This document shows positions 54,617 through 62,390 of a DNA stretch of 64,000 bases, piece by piece. The notes under the pieces are model-generated. The model saw only the letters and a program-made list of their open reading frames with translations. It was not told the origin of the DNA and did not search any database. Within the stretch, counting starts at the first letter, position 1, and the number at the start of each line of letters is the position of its first letter. The position numbers and the translations under genes were made by a program. The stretch is from Clostridiales bacterium (GTDB lineage: Bacteria; Bacillota; Clostridia; Oscillospirales; Oscillospiraceae): NCBI GenBank assembly GCA_012719035.1, contig JAAYBD010000004.1, forward strand, positions 1 to 64,000. Reading direction: 5' to 3'.

Positions 54617-54964
54617 ATGCATGAGCTTGGAATTGTTATGGAGATTGTCCGCGTCGTAGAAGATCTTGCCAAGGAGCAAGATATTACCGAAGTGGATACA
54701 ATCGTCCTGCAGATAGGCGAGCTTTCTCCCGTTGTTCCCAAGTATATTGAAGAGTGTTATCCTGCTGCCATTGATGGCACATTTATGGAGAAAACCAAAC
54801 TGGAGATCGAAATAATCCCGGGTAACGCTATGTGCAAAAATTGCGGCACGGTATTCAACTTGCTGTCAAGAAACGGAATATGCCCGAAGTGTCAGAAAAA
54901 AGAGTACGAGATTCTAAGCGGAAAAGACTTTTTCATAAAGGAAATCCGCGTTCCCGGCGAATAA
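54617..54964 (+). CDS. hypA: HypA-like nickel/zinc metallochaperone
   Basis: 115 residues. The N-terminus MHELGIVMEIV has the His2-Glu3 nickel ligand of HypA/HybF. A zinc ribbon is formed by CKNCGTVF and CPKCQKK (residues about 73-95). HypA helps insert nickel into NiFe hydrogenase. No hydrogenase or other hyp gene lies in this window. The gene instead follows the Fe-S flavoprotein and probably shares its transcript, so it may serve that system or a hydrogenase elsewhere. Confidence 0.88.
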   Translation: MHELGIVMEIVRVVEDLAKEQDITEVDTIVLQIGELSPVVPKYIEECYPAAIDGTFMEKTKLEIEIIPGNAMCKNCGTVFNLLSRNGICPKCQKKEYEILSGKDFFIKEIRVPGE

Positions 54965-55006
54965 AATTTTAGCAGGTATTTTTTCTTGCTGATGTTCCAC
55001 ACAAAG

Positions 55007-55055
55007 CAGAAACCGTTCCGTGTGGTCTCCTTCTCCTCACCGGAGCGGTTTTTGC
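55007..55055 (+). terminator. Terminator after hypA
   Basis: AAACCGTTCCG (55010-55020) pairs with CGGAGCGGTTT (55041-55051) over a 20-base loop, with T's at the end. Confidence 0.6.
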
Positions 55056-55113
55056 TTTGCTTCAGAAGCAATTGCCTGCCAGACAAAGTAAGCCGTTTTA
55101 TAATTACTGCACT

Positions 55114-55158
55114 ATGACAGAAGTCCCCCGTTTACAGTAAACAGGGGACTTCTGTCAT
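55114..55158. repeat. Near-perfect 45-base inverted repeat
   Basis: ATGACAGAAGTCCCC (55114-55128) pairs exactly with GGGGACTTCTGTCAT (55144-55158), and GTTTA/TAAAC extend the stem inside after one C-A mismatch. There is no T-tract on either strand. It lies between convergent hypA and the amino acid permease. It could be a factor-dependent terminator, an mRNA-stabilising 3' hairpin, or a copy of a dispersed palindromic repeat. Confidence 0.75.
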
Positions 55159-55189
55159 GCTTCTAATGTGCCGGCGCACAATTTCAGGT

Positions 55190-56578
55190 TTATTTTCTTT
55201 TATCGCTAATTTTAGGGCTCTCTTTTTTATTAATAAATGCCGAACCGATAATCATGATGATTAGGAAGATTATAAGATAGAATGCAACTATCATGCGGTG
55301 TGAGAAACAAGCTGCAATAATCATGAATATGCAGCCGCAGATGGCAAGAAAGGGCATTATGAATCGCTTGAATACGCTCAAGTCTTTTTCCTTAATCATC
55401 ATAGCGATGAAAATCGGAATGTATAAGGCATAAATCGTAACTATGGGCAGCTCTGAACTATCAAAGGAGAAATTGCCGAACCATGGCGTTCCTTCAATTC
55501 CCACAAGAATTGCACCATAGAAATAGAGAAGCCAGAATCCGCAGAGAAGCAGCCCAAAAATAGAAGAGTTTGTGGGCATGTTGGTTACAGGATCGATCTG
55601 CTTGAAAAGCTCGGGCTTAGGTCCCTGATCTCTGACGGCAAGAGAGTACATGCCGCGTGTGCAGCCAAGCATGAGACCATTGAGCGTACCAAGGCAGGAA
55701 ATAACTATGAACACAAAGAGGAGAGTTCCGCCGGCCTTGGAGAAAATGCTTTCAAAGGCTATCTTTGCGCCTGCTTCTCCGCCATTCATCATAATTTCAT
55801 TTGAAACTCCGCCGGCAAGACCAATATAATATAGGATATATATCAACACAACAGTGATTGATCCAATCGTGAGGGCTTTGGGAAGGTTTTTCTTTGCGTC
55901 TTTCAATTCGGCGTTAATGCTTGTTGCAATAATCCAGCCCTCATATGCAAACGCTGTTGCGACAACCGCCGTAAAAAGGGCGGTACCTTTGCTGCTGACG
56001 GGTTCGACTACAGTTGTAAAATTCTCTACAGTCATACCTGAAGAAAGTCCGACAATTAGACCGACAACACCCATCAGGCAAAGCGGAATTAGCTTGATTA
56101 TTGTTGTGGAAACTTGAAATTTTCCTGCCATGACGGGGGAGAGCGCGTTAACAGCATAGCTTGCGCAGAGATAGAACGCGGCGATAGCCATTGCCTCTCC
56201 GCCGGCTATAGGAAAGCCGAACAGGACACAGGTATAGCATGCACTGACCCAGGCAAGTACACTTGTCAGAGTTGGGTAATATATGATCGTCATAAACCAA
56301 CCGACCATATATGCATATTTGCTGCCCATAGTGACTTCCGCATAGTCAACCAAACCGTTTACATAGCTGTAGCGTGTTGCCATAGTTGCAAAGGTATAGG
56401 CGCATACGACCATGATTGCTCCGCCTATGAGCCATGCAAGGATACCGAGAGGCTGATTTCCGCCCGTTTTGACGAGGATTTTTTCAGCTTTGAAGAAAAC
56501 GCCGCTGCCGATTACTATTCCGACTACCATGGCTATAGCGGTCAGCAGCCCGTATTTCTCCTTTAGTTTTGTTTCCAT
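55190..56578 (-). CDS. APC-superfamily amino acid permease
   Basis: 462 residues from the ATG at 56578 (METKLKEKYGLLTAIAMVVG), with GGGAG nine bases upstream; the long open frame ahead is non-coding. The APC signature GIVIGSGVFFKAEKIL lies near residues 20-35, AYEGWIIATSINAELKDAKKNLPKAL near 230, and about 12 hydrophobic helices are present. It exchanges or imports amino acids, possibly of the LAT or glutamate/GABA type, but specificity cannot be told. It is monocistronic. Confidence 0.9.
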   Translation of the reverse strand: METKLKEKYGLLTAIAMVVGIVIGSGVFFKAEKILVKTGGNQPLGILAWLIGGAIMVVCAYTFATMATRYSYVNGLVDYAEVTMGSKYAYMVGWFMTIIYYPTLTSVLAWVSACYTCVLFGFPIAGGEAMAIAAFYLCASYAVNALSPVMAGKFQVSTTIIKLIPLCLMGVVGLIVGLSSGMTVENFTTVVEPVSSKGTALFTAVVATAFAYEGWIIATSINAELKDAKKNLPKALTIGSITVVLIYILYYIGLAGGVSNEIMMNGGEAGAKIAFESIFSKAGGTLLFVFIVISCLGTLNGLMLGCTRGMYSLAVRDQGPKPELFKQIDPVTNMPTNSSIFGLLLCGFWLLYFYGAILVGIEGTPWFGNFSFDSSELPIVTIYALYIPIFIAMMIKEKDLSVFKRFIMPFLAICGCIFMIIAACFSHRMIVAFYLIIFLIIMIIGSAFINKKESPKISDKRK

Positions 56579-56803
56579 ATTATTTTCTCCCTCTTTCGTT
56601 GTGCTTGACTGAATAATCAGCCGCATGTATGATAACATACATATTAGGCAAAATAAAGAAAAAATTATATAATACGGCAATTCCTTAACTTGAAAAAGCA
56701 CATTGATTGTGCGAAGTAACGAATTAATTCGATGCAATAATAAAGAATCTTTGCTTTTAAGCAGACTCCCATACCATAAAAAAGAAATCAGCCGTTTAAA
56801 TAA

Positions 56804-56844
56804 TATAAACCTGCTCATATTATTAACATACGAGCAGGTTTATA
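56804..56844 (-). terminator. Terminator after the nitroreductase gene
   Basis: TATAAACCTGCTC (56804-56816) pairs perfectly with GAGCAGGTTTATA (56832-56844). On the minus strand the stem leads into TATTATTTAAA. Confidence 0.65.
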
Positions 56845-56858
56845 CTTTACCTATACAA

Positions 56859-57392
56859 TTAAATAATCTTCAGAACCTCGTTGAGAGGGCGTCTTTGAGG
56901 CGCAGGGGGGGCGGATTCGTGAAAACCGCAGGCTATAAGGACAAGCAAATCCTCGTTTTCCGGAATATTCAGGATTGATTTGATTTTTATAGGGTCGAAA
57001 ATGCCAAGGATAACTGTGCCAATGCCAAGGTCATGTGCGGCAAGGCAAAAGGTCTGTGCGGTAAGACCGCAGTCAAAATATGTGTATGCTTCACCGTAAA
57101 TCGTAGTGGGTGTACCGTCTTTCTCATAACCGCTCCTTTTTGTAACGGCAGACAGAGCTATAAGTAGGGGGGAAGTGCTGACGATAGCTTTGTTCCAGTC
57201 GCCCAAGGTGCTGCAAATCTCATCAAGGACTGCTTTATCGGTTACTGCGGTAAAGCGAGTGGTTTGAGAGTTTTTCCACGTCGGAGCATACTGGGCTTCA
57301 GCAACAAGCTTTTCAATCAAGCCTTTTTCAATCGGTTTATCAGTGAACTTCCTTACGCTTCTTCGCGTTTCAATACACTTCAAAGTTTCCAT
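56859..57392 (-). CDS. Nitroreductase-family flavoprotein
   Basis: 177 residues from the ATG at 57392, with GGAGG five bases upstream. The FMN-binding start METLKCIETRRSVRKFTDKP is typical, followed by APTWKNSQTTRF near residue 40 and AAHDLGIGTVILGIFD near 120. Such enzymes reduce nitro groups, quinones or flavins with NAD(P)H. It follows the class II aldolase by ten bases and shares its transcript. Confidence 0.92.
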   Translation of the reverse strand: METLKCIETRRSVRKFTDKPIEKGLIEKLVAEAQYAPTWKNSQTTRFTAVTDKAVLDEICSTLGDWNKAIVSTSPLLIALSAVTKRSGYEKDGTPTTIYGEAYTYFDCGLTAQTFCLAAHDLGIGTVILGIFDPIKIKSILNIPENEDLLVLIACGFHESAPPAPQRRPLNEVLKII

Positions 57393-57402
57393 TGTTGCCT
57401 CC

Positions 57403-58053
57403 TTATATGTTGTTGGGTTGTCCATATTTTTTTGCAACAAATTCCTGCATTGCAGCAATGTCAGATTCTAAAAGCGGAATATAATTTCCGCCGACGGAGC
57501 GAATTCGGAAATATATTTCCGCCGTCATTTCAAGCACTTTAGCGACTTTAAAAGCCCCTTTTATGTCCTGCCCGAGGCAGACCGCGCCGTGCGACTGAAG
57601 CAGGCAGGCATTTGCCTTTTTGCCAAGTGCCTCAACACAGTTGTTTGCAAGCTCCATCGTTCCGGGAAGAGCATAGGCGGCGGTCTTTACTTCGTCTCCC
57701 AATGCCTGTGCTGCCTCATCAATAATAAGCGGGATGCCCTCGCCCATGCAGGAGAAAACCGTTGAGCAGATCGGATGAGTATGCACAAGTGCCTTGACCT
57801 CCGGACGGGCGCGGTAAACGCTGAGGTGAAGATCGGTTTCGATGGACGGGCGCCGCGTTCCTGAAACGATCTCCTTATCTATTGTCATAACCACAACATC
57901 ATCAGCAGTACAGGTTTCATAATCCATTCCGCTTGGTGTTATGTAAACCAAGCCGCTGTCGTCGCGTACACTAATATTTCCCCATGTATCAACTGTGAAG
58001 CCCTCGCGTATGAGCTTTTTTCCTGCCGATACTATAACTTCTCGCATATCCAT
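57403..58053 (-). CDS. Class II aldolase (L-fuculose-phosphate aldolase family)
   Basis: 216 residues from the ATG at 58053, nine bases from AAAGGA; an ATG two codons upstream sits too close to the ribosome site. The zinc and catalytic residues of FucA are at matching positions: E72 (SIETDLHL), H91 and H93 (HTHPICS) and H155 (QSHGAV). GNISVRDDSGLVYITPSG near 25-42 binds phosphate. It cleaves a ketose 1-phosphate into dihydroxyacetone phosphate and an aldehyde. Neighbouring alcohol dehydrogenase and nucleoside importer genes suggest sugar or nucleoside salvage. Confidence 0.92.
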   Translation of the reverse strand: MDMREVIVSAGKKLIREGFTVDTWGNISVRDDSGLVYITPSGMDYETCTADDVVVMTIDKEIVSGTRRPSIETDLHLSVYRARPEVKALVHTHPICSTVFSCMGEGIPLIIDEAAQALGDEVKTAAYALPGTMELANNCVEALGKKANACLLQSHGAVCLGQDIKGAFKVAKVLEMTAEIYFRIRSVGGNYIPLLESDIAAMQEFVAKKYGQPNNI

Positions 58054-58368
58054 AATCATGTGTCCTTTCGTTTGCGATGCTGCCGAATTATGGCTATTGT
58101 TATTATAGACAAGTATTACAGCTATGGCTGTACATGTCAAGTATGGATTTTTACTATATGGCATGATAAAATAATCCCGGCTAAAGATATATTATTCAAA
58201 GAACAATATAATGATTTATTTTAGAATATTTCAGCGCTTTTATGCGCTGTGGCGGGAAATTCGCAAAGATTCCCGCAGATTACCGAAAACTTGCCCTAAC
58301 ATCCAAGAAGCGTACCGCGATGCAATGACGTTATATCAAGTTAATTTAAACTATAAGTGAGGTGCTGT
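58054..58368. other. Divergent intergenic region with two small palindromes
   Basis: 315 bases between the aldolase (minus) and alcohol dehydrogenase (plus) starts. CAGCGC/GCGCTG (58232-58249) and GCGGGAA/TTCCCGC (58252-58276) are adjacent inverted repeats that could be operators or a small leader hairpin. I found no convincing promoter pair and no riboswitch. Confidence 0.4.
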
Positions 58369-59304
58369 ATGAAGGGTTTATTTTTTGACGGAGAAAAAGC
58401 AGTATTTAAAAATGATTTGCCTATGCCCGAGCCTCTCCCGCATGAGAGCCTTGTTTGTATATCTATAGCTGCAATCTGCAATACGGACAGAGAGATAATG
58501 CGCGGATACAAGCCCGATTTTAAGGGAGTGCTCGGACACGAGTTTGTTGGTGTTGTTGAAAAATCCAGTGACCCTGAGCTTGTCGGGAAGCGTGTGGTAG
58601 GCGAACTGAACGAAGGATGCGGTGAATGCATCTACTGTAAAACCGGACGTGAACGCCACTGCGAAAGCCGGAAATGCATAGGTATAACGCAGAAAAACGG
58701 CTGCTTTGCGCAGTATATGACTATTGCAACAAGACTTCTGCACGTGATACCGGATAGCCTGACGGACGAAAAAGCCGTTTTTACAGAACCTTTGGCGGCT
58801 GCGCTGGAAATCCCGGATCAGATACAGATCCGCCCGTCAGAGGAAGTCTGCGTAATAGGAGACGGAAGACTGGCGTTTATGATTGCTCAGGTTCTTGCTC
58901 TTACGGGTGCGGAAGTAACCGTTCTGGGAAAGCACGAAGAAAAACTCAGCCGTTTTAAGAGTTTTGCAAAAACTGCAACAGACTGCGGACGCCGATTTGA
59001 AATAGTCATCGATGCCGCAGGTTCGCCGACAGGAATCGAAACCGCTATGAAACTTGTCCGAAGCAAGGGCACGATAGTTCTGAAAAGCACGTATGCGGGA
59101 AATGCAAGCGTAAATCTTTCCCAGATTGTTGTGAATGAAGTGACTGTACTCGGAAGCCGCTGCGGACCTTTTGCTCCAGCCGTCAGGCTGCTTTCGAGAG
59201 GGCTTCTTGATTTGCCGCAGATTGAGCTTCATGAACTTTCGGAATGGCAGAACGCCTTTGAAAGCCGGGCTTTCAAGGTCGGCTTTGACATGCGTCTGCC
59301 CTAA
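58369..59304 (+). CDS. Zinc-dependent alcohol dehydrogenase (MDR superfamily)
   Basis: 311 residues from the ATG at 58369, with GAGGTG six bases upstream. Catalytic zinc ligands lie in AAICNTDREI and GHEFVG. The structural zinc loop is GCGECIYCKTGRERHCES. The nucleotide-binding region contains EVCVIGDGRLAFMIAQVLAL. It is somewhat shorter than the usual 340-350 residues. It oxidises an alcohol or reduces an aldehyde with NAD(P). It lies upstream of the BMP lipoprotein gene, which has its own promoter. Confidence 0.9.
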   Translation: MKGLFFDGEKAVFKNDLPMPEPLPHESLVCISIAAICNTDREIMRGYKPDFKGVLGHEFVGVVEKSSDPELVGKRVVGELNEGCGECIYCKTGRERHCESRKCIGITQKNGCFAQYMTIATRLLHVIPDSLTDEKAVFTEPLAAALEIPDQIQIRPSEEVCVIGDGRLAFMIAQVLALTGAEVTVLGKHEEKLSRFKSFAKTATDCGRRFEIVIDAAGSPTGIETAMKLVRSKGTIVLKSTYAGNASVNLSQIVVNEVTVLGSRCGPFAPAVRLLSRGLLDLPQIELHELSEWQNAFESRAFKVGFDMRLP

Positions 59305-59338
59305 ATTAGTAAAATTATCATTATATGGTGCATTTTGC

Positions 59339-59397
59339 TTGCAAAGAAATAGAATATATACTATAATATGTGATATATTTGAGAATACTCTCAAATA
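59339..59397 (+). promoter_or_regulatory. Promoter and downstream palindrome of the BMP lipoprotein gene
   Basis: TTGCAA (59339-59344), 17 bases, TATAAT (59362-59367). Just beyond the start site, TATTTGAGA (59376-59384) pairs exactly with TCTCAAATA (59389-59397), a likely repressor site or 5' stabilising hairpin. Confidence 0.65.
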
Positions 59398-59435
59398 CGA
59401 GAAACGAAAACCATATAAGATTATGGAGGTAAAAA

Positions 59436-60590
59436 ATGAAGAAGATTCTTGCTCTTACCTTGGCACTTGTAATGGCGCTTGGGCTTGCTGCCTGTGCTCC
59501 TAAGGGTGCCACATCCGGAACTGATGTTCCCCCCGCCGAAACGCCCGACGAAACAGCCGAACTCAAAATCGCTATAGTGACAAGCCCCTCCGGCGTTGAC
59601 GACGGCTCTTTCAATCAGGACAACTATGAAGGTATCAAAAACTTCATAAAAAACCATCCCAATGCCACTGTCAAAGCTGTTCAGGAACCCGATATAACTA
59701 AGGCAGCCAGCGCCGTTGCAGAGATTGTTGCAGACTATGATGTCATCGTAACTCCGGGATTCCAGTTTGGTCCTATAACAACAATTGCACAGGAGAACCC
59801 CAGCAAGAAATTTATTCTTGTTGACTCCTTCCCCACAGATCCTGCAGACGACAAGGAGACCATTGTAGTTGACAACATCTATGCAATGCAGTTTGCAGAG
59901 CAGGAGAGCGGCTTTTTCGCAGGTGTTGCTGCCGCTATGGAAACAAAGACCGGCAAGGTCGCTGTTGTAAACGGACAGGCATTCCCCTCCAACGTCAACT
60001 ATCAGTACGGCTTTGAAGCAGGCGTTGCATATGCAAATGCAAAGTTTGGAACAAAGGCGGAATGCGTTGAACTCGCATCCTATGCCGGAATAGATGTAAC
60101 TAATGCCAAAATCGGCGGCAACTATATCGGCGGATTCAGCGATCCCGAAACCGGAAAAGTTGTCGGCAAGGCTCTTATCGCAGAGGGCGTTGATATCATG
60201 TTCGTAGCTGCCGGCAACTCCGGAAACGGCGTTTTCACTGCAGCTAAGGAAGCAAAAGACGTTAAGGTTATCGGCTGTGACGTCGACCAGTATGATGACG
60301 GTGTAAGCGGCGACAGAAACATCGTTCTGACTTCTGCTCTCAAGAATATGTCCATCAACGTCGAGCGTCAGCTCAACGCCATTGCAGACGGCACTTTCAA
60401 GGGCGGCAACTATCTGCTCAAGGCGGACACAGACTCCACAGGCTTTGTATTTACGGAAGGACGTCACCAGCTCAGCGAAAATACTATCAAGGCACTCAAT
60501 GAAGTATACGAGCTTGTCAAGAACGGCACTATCGTTCCTCCCTCCAACTTCAGCGAAGAGACCGTTGAGAATTTCCCCGGACTTGCATAA
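59436..60590 (+). CDS. bmpA: BMP-family substrate-binding lipoprotein (nucleoside-binding)
   Basis: 384 residues. A lipoprotein signal (MKKILALTLALVMALG, lipobox LAAC) precedes a linker rich in Pro, Thr and Glu. The BMP/PnrA domain follows: VTSPSGVDDGSFNQDNYEGIKNF, then VTPGFQF, FILVDSFP and AEQESGFFAGVAAAM. Family members bind purine or pyrimidine nucleosides and pass them to an ABC permease. It has its own promoter and terminator, which would let it be made in excess over the permease genes. TGGAGG precedes the ATG. Confidence 0.93.
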   Translation: MKKILALTLALVMALGLAACAPKGATSGTDVPPAETPDETAELKIAIVTSPSGVDDGSFNQDNYEGIKNFIKNHPNATVKAVQEPDITKAASAVAEIVADYDVIVTPGFQFGPITTIAQENPSKKFILVDSFPTDPADDKETIVVDNIYAMQFAEQESGFFAGVAAAMETKTGKVAVVNGQAFPSNVNYQYGFEAGVAYANAKFGTKAECVELASYAGIDVTNAKIGGNYIGGFSDPETGKVVGKALIAEGVDIMFVAAGNSGNGVFTAAKEAKDVKVIGCDVDQYDDGVSGDRNIVLTSALKNMSINVERQLNAIADGTFKGGNYLLKADTDSTGFVFTEGRHQLSENTIKALNEVYELVKNGTIVPPSNFSEETVENFPGLA

Positions 60591-60647
60591 GCTGATTTGA
60601 TTTACGGCGGTTTAAGCTGTAAAAAGCATATAATCAAATAAACCTAC

Positions 60648-60682
60648 AGACCGATATGGAAATTTCCATATCGGTCTTTTTT
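60648..60682 (+). terminator. Strong terminator after the BMP gene
   Basis: AGACCGATATGGAAA is followed at once by TTTCCATATCGGTCT (60648-60677), a perfect 30-base palindrome, then a run of T's. Confidence 0.9.
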
Positions 60683-60782
60683 CTGCAGCATCGTTATTTT
60701 AGGACTTGCTGTCAAATAATAAGTATATATTTGCAATTTTTTGATAATTCATATTTACGTACATGAAAATGCATAAAACTCT

Positions 60783-60811
60783 TTGACAGTCTATTAATAA
60801 ACGAGTAGAAT
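60783..60811 (+). promoter_or_regulatory. Promoter of the nucleoside ABC operon
   Basis: TTGACA (60783-60788), 17 bases, TAGAAT (60806-60811). The ATPase start follows at 60858. Confidence 0.7.
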
Positions 60812-60857
60812 ATACTCATAATTCCACGAATATTGCCGCAGCAAAGGAGAAAGCCGG

Positions 60858-62390
60858 ATGGACGAATATATTGTTGAAATGCGCCACATTACAAAGCGTT
60901 TTCCCGGAGTGGTCGCAAATGACGACGTTTCCGTCTCAATAAAAAAAGGAGAGATTTTTGCGCTTTTAGGTGAAAACGGTGCGGGAAAATCTACGCTGAT
61001 GAGTATGCTTTTCGGTATGTATGAGCCGGACGAGGGAGAAATATTCATTCGCGGCAAAAAGGTGAAGATTACATCACCGGCGCAAGCAACGCAGCTTAAT
61101 ATAGGCATGGTTCACCAGCATTTCAAGCTGGTGGAAAACTATACTATTACCGAGAATATCGTTTTGGGACAGGAACCGCCTTCGCGCTTCATGGGCTTTT
61201 TGCCCTCCGTCGACATCAAAGGCTCAAATAAAAAAATAGCAGAGCTTTCGAAGCGCTACGGACTCGAGGTTGATCCAAGGAAAAAAATCGAGGATATCAG
61301 TGTCTCAACACGCCAGCGTGTCGAGATTTTGAAAATGCTGTACAGAGAAGCCGAAATACTCATTTTTGACGAACCAACGGCAGTTCTGACACCTCAGGAA
61401 ATTGAGTTTTTGCTTGATATTATCCGTGAGCTTAGAAACTCAGGCAAGACAATAATCCTTATCACGCATAAACTTGAGGAAATCAAGAAAGTTGCCGACC
61501 GCTGTGCGATTTTGAACAGGGGCAAGCTTGTTGGCGTGCTGGATGTTGCCTCCACCACTACGAAAACGATGGCAAACATGATGGTTGGACGCGAGGTCAG
61601 CTTTAAAATAGAAAAGAATCCCGCAAATTTCGGACCGGAGGTTTTGAATGTGGCGGGGCTTACAGTTAAAAATCAGGATGGTCTGCAAGTTGTAAAGAAT
61701 GTGTCTTTCTCAGTCCGGCGGGGCGAGATATTTGCAATTGCAGGCGTTTCCGGCAATGGTCAAATCGAGGTGGCGGACGCAATAACGGGGCTTATCCCTG
61801 CGAGCGGAGGGACTATTTCGCTTAACGGGAACGATATTACGAACTCGGGCGTACGGGAGCGAACTGTGGCGGGAATTTCCTATATTCCTGAGGATAGGCA
61901 AGAGGTCGGTTTGGTTTTGGATTTTAGTCTTGCCGAAAACCTTGCCATGAAGAAATATTTCCGCGAACCCTTCTGTGAAAAGGGGATTTTGAATAACGAA
62001 GCCTTTGAAGAACACGGCAAAAGGCTGATTGAAGAGTATGATATCAGAAGCGGTCAGGGCATTTCAACGACTGTCCGCTCAATGTCTGGCGGAAATCAGC
62101 AGAAAGCGATAGTAGCGCGAGAAATCGAGCTTTCCTCGGAGCTTATGATTTTTGTACAGCCCACGCGCGGACTTGATATAGGCGCCATTGAGAACATACA
62201 CAGGCAGATCCTCGCTCAGCGCGATGCGGGACGCGCAATCCTGCTCATATCACTGGAGCTCGATGAAATTATCGGGCTTGCAGATACCATAGGCGTTATG
62301 TATAACGGAGAAATGCTGAACATCGCCCCTGCCGAAACGCTGACAGCCAATCAGGTGGGCGAATATATGATGGGGGTGAAGGCTGAATGA
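60858..62390 (+). CDS. ABC transporter ATP-binding protein with two nucleotide-binding domains (nucleoside import)
   Basis: 510 residues with two fused ABC domains. The first has GENGAGKST, the signature SVSTRQRVEILK (where LSGGQ has drifted) and LIFDEPTAVLTPQE. The second has GVSGNGQ (a degenerate Walker A), MSGGNQQKAIVARE and the degenerate Walker B FVQPTRGLD. This alternation of degenerate sites is typical of the NupO/RbsA-like class. It energises the two permeases downstream, overlapping the first by four bases. AAAGGAG precedes the ATG. Confidence 0.93.
   Translation: MDEYIVEMRHITKRFPGVVANDDVSVSIKKGEIFALLGENGAGKSTLMSMLFGMYEPDEGEIFIRGKKVKITSPAQATQLNIGMVHQHFKLVENYTITENIVLGQEPPSRFMGFLPSVDIKGSNKKIAELSKRYGLEVDPRKKIEDISVSTRQRVEILKMLYREAEILIFDEPTAVLTPQEIEFLLDIIRELRNSGKTIILITHKLEEIKKVADRCAILNRGKLVGVLDVASTTTKTMANMMVGREVSFKIEKNPANFGPEVLNVAGLTVKNQDGLQVVKNVSFSVRRGEIFAIAGVSGNGQIEVADAITGLIPASGGTISLNGNDITNSGVRERTVAGISYIPEDRQEVGLVLDFSLAENLAMKKYFREPFCEKGILNNEAFEEHGKRLIEEYDIRSGQGISTTVRSMSGGNQQKAIVAREIELSSELMIFVQPTRGLDIGAIENIHRQILAQRDAGRAILLISLELDEIIGLADTIGVMYNGEMLNIAPAETLTANQVGEYMMGVKAE

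Noticed and set aside
59421..60467. 348-codon open frame antisense to the BMP lipoprotein gene
   Set aside because: Its translation is cysteine-rich without recognisable domains, and it mirrors the codon bias of the real gene on the other strand.
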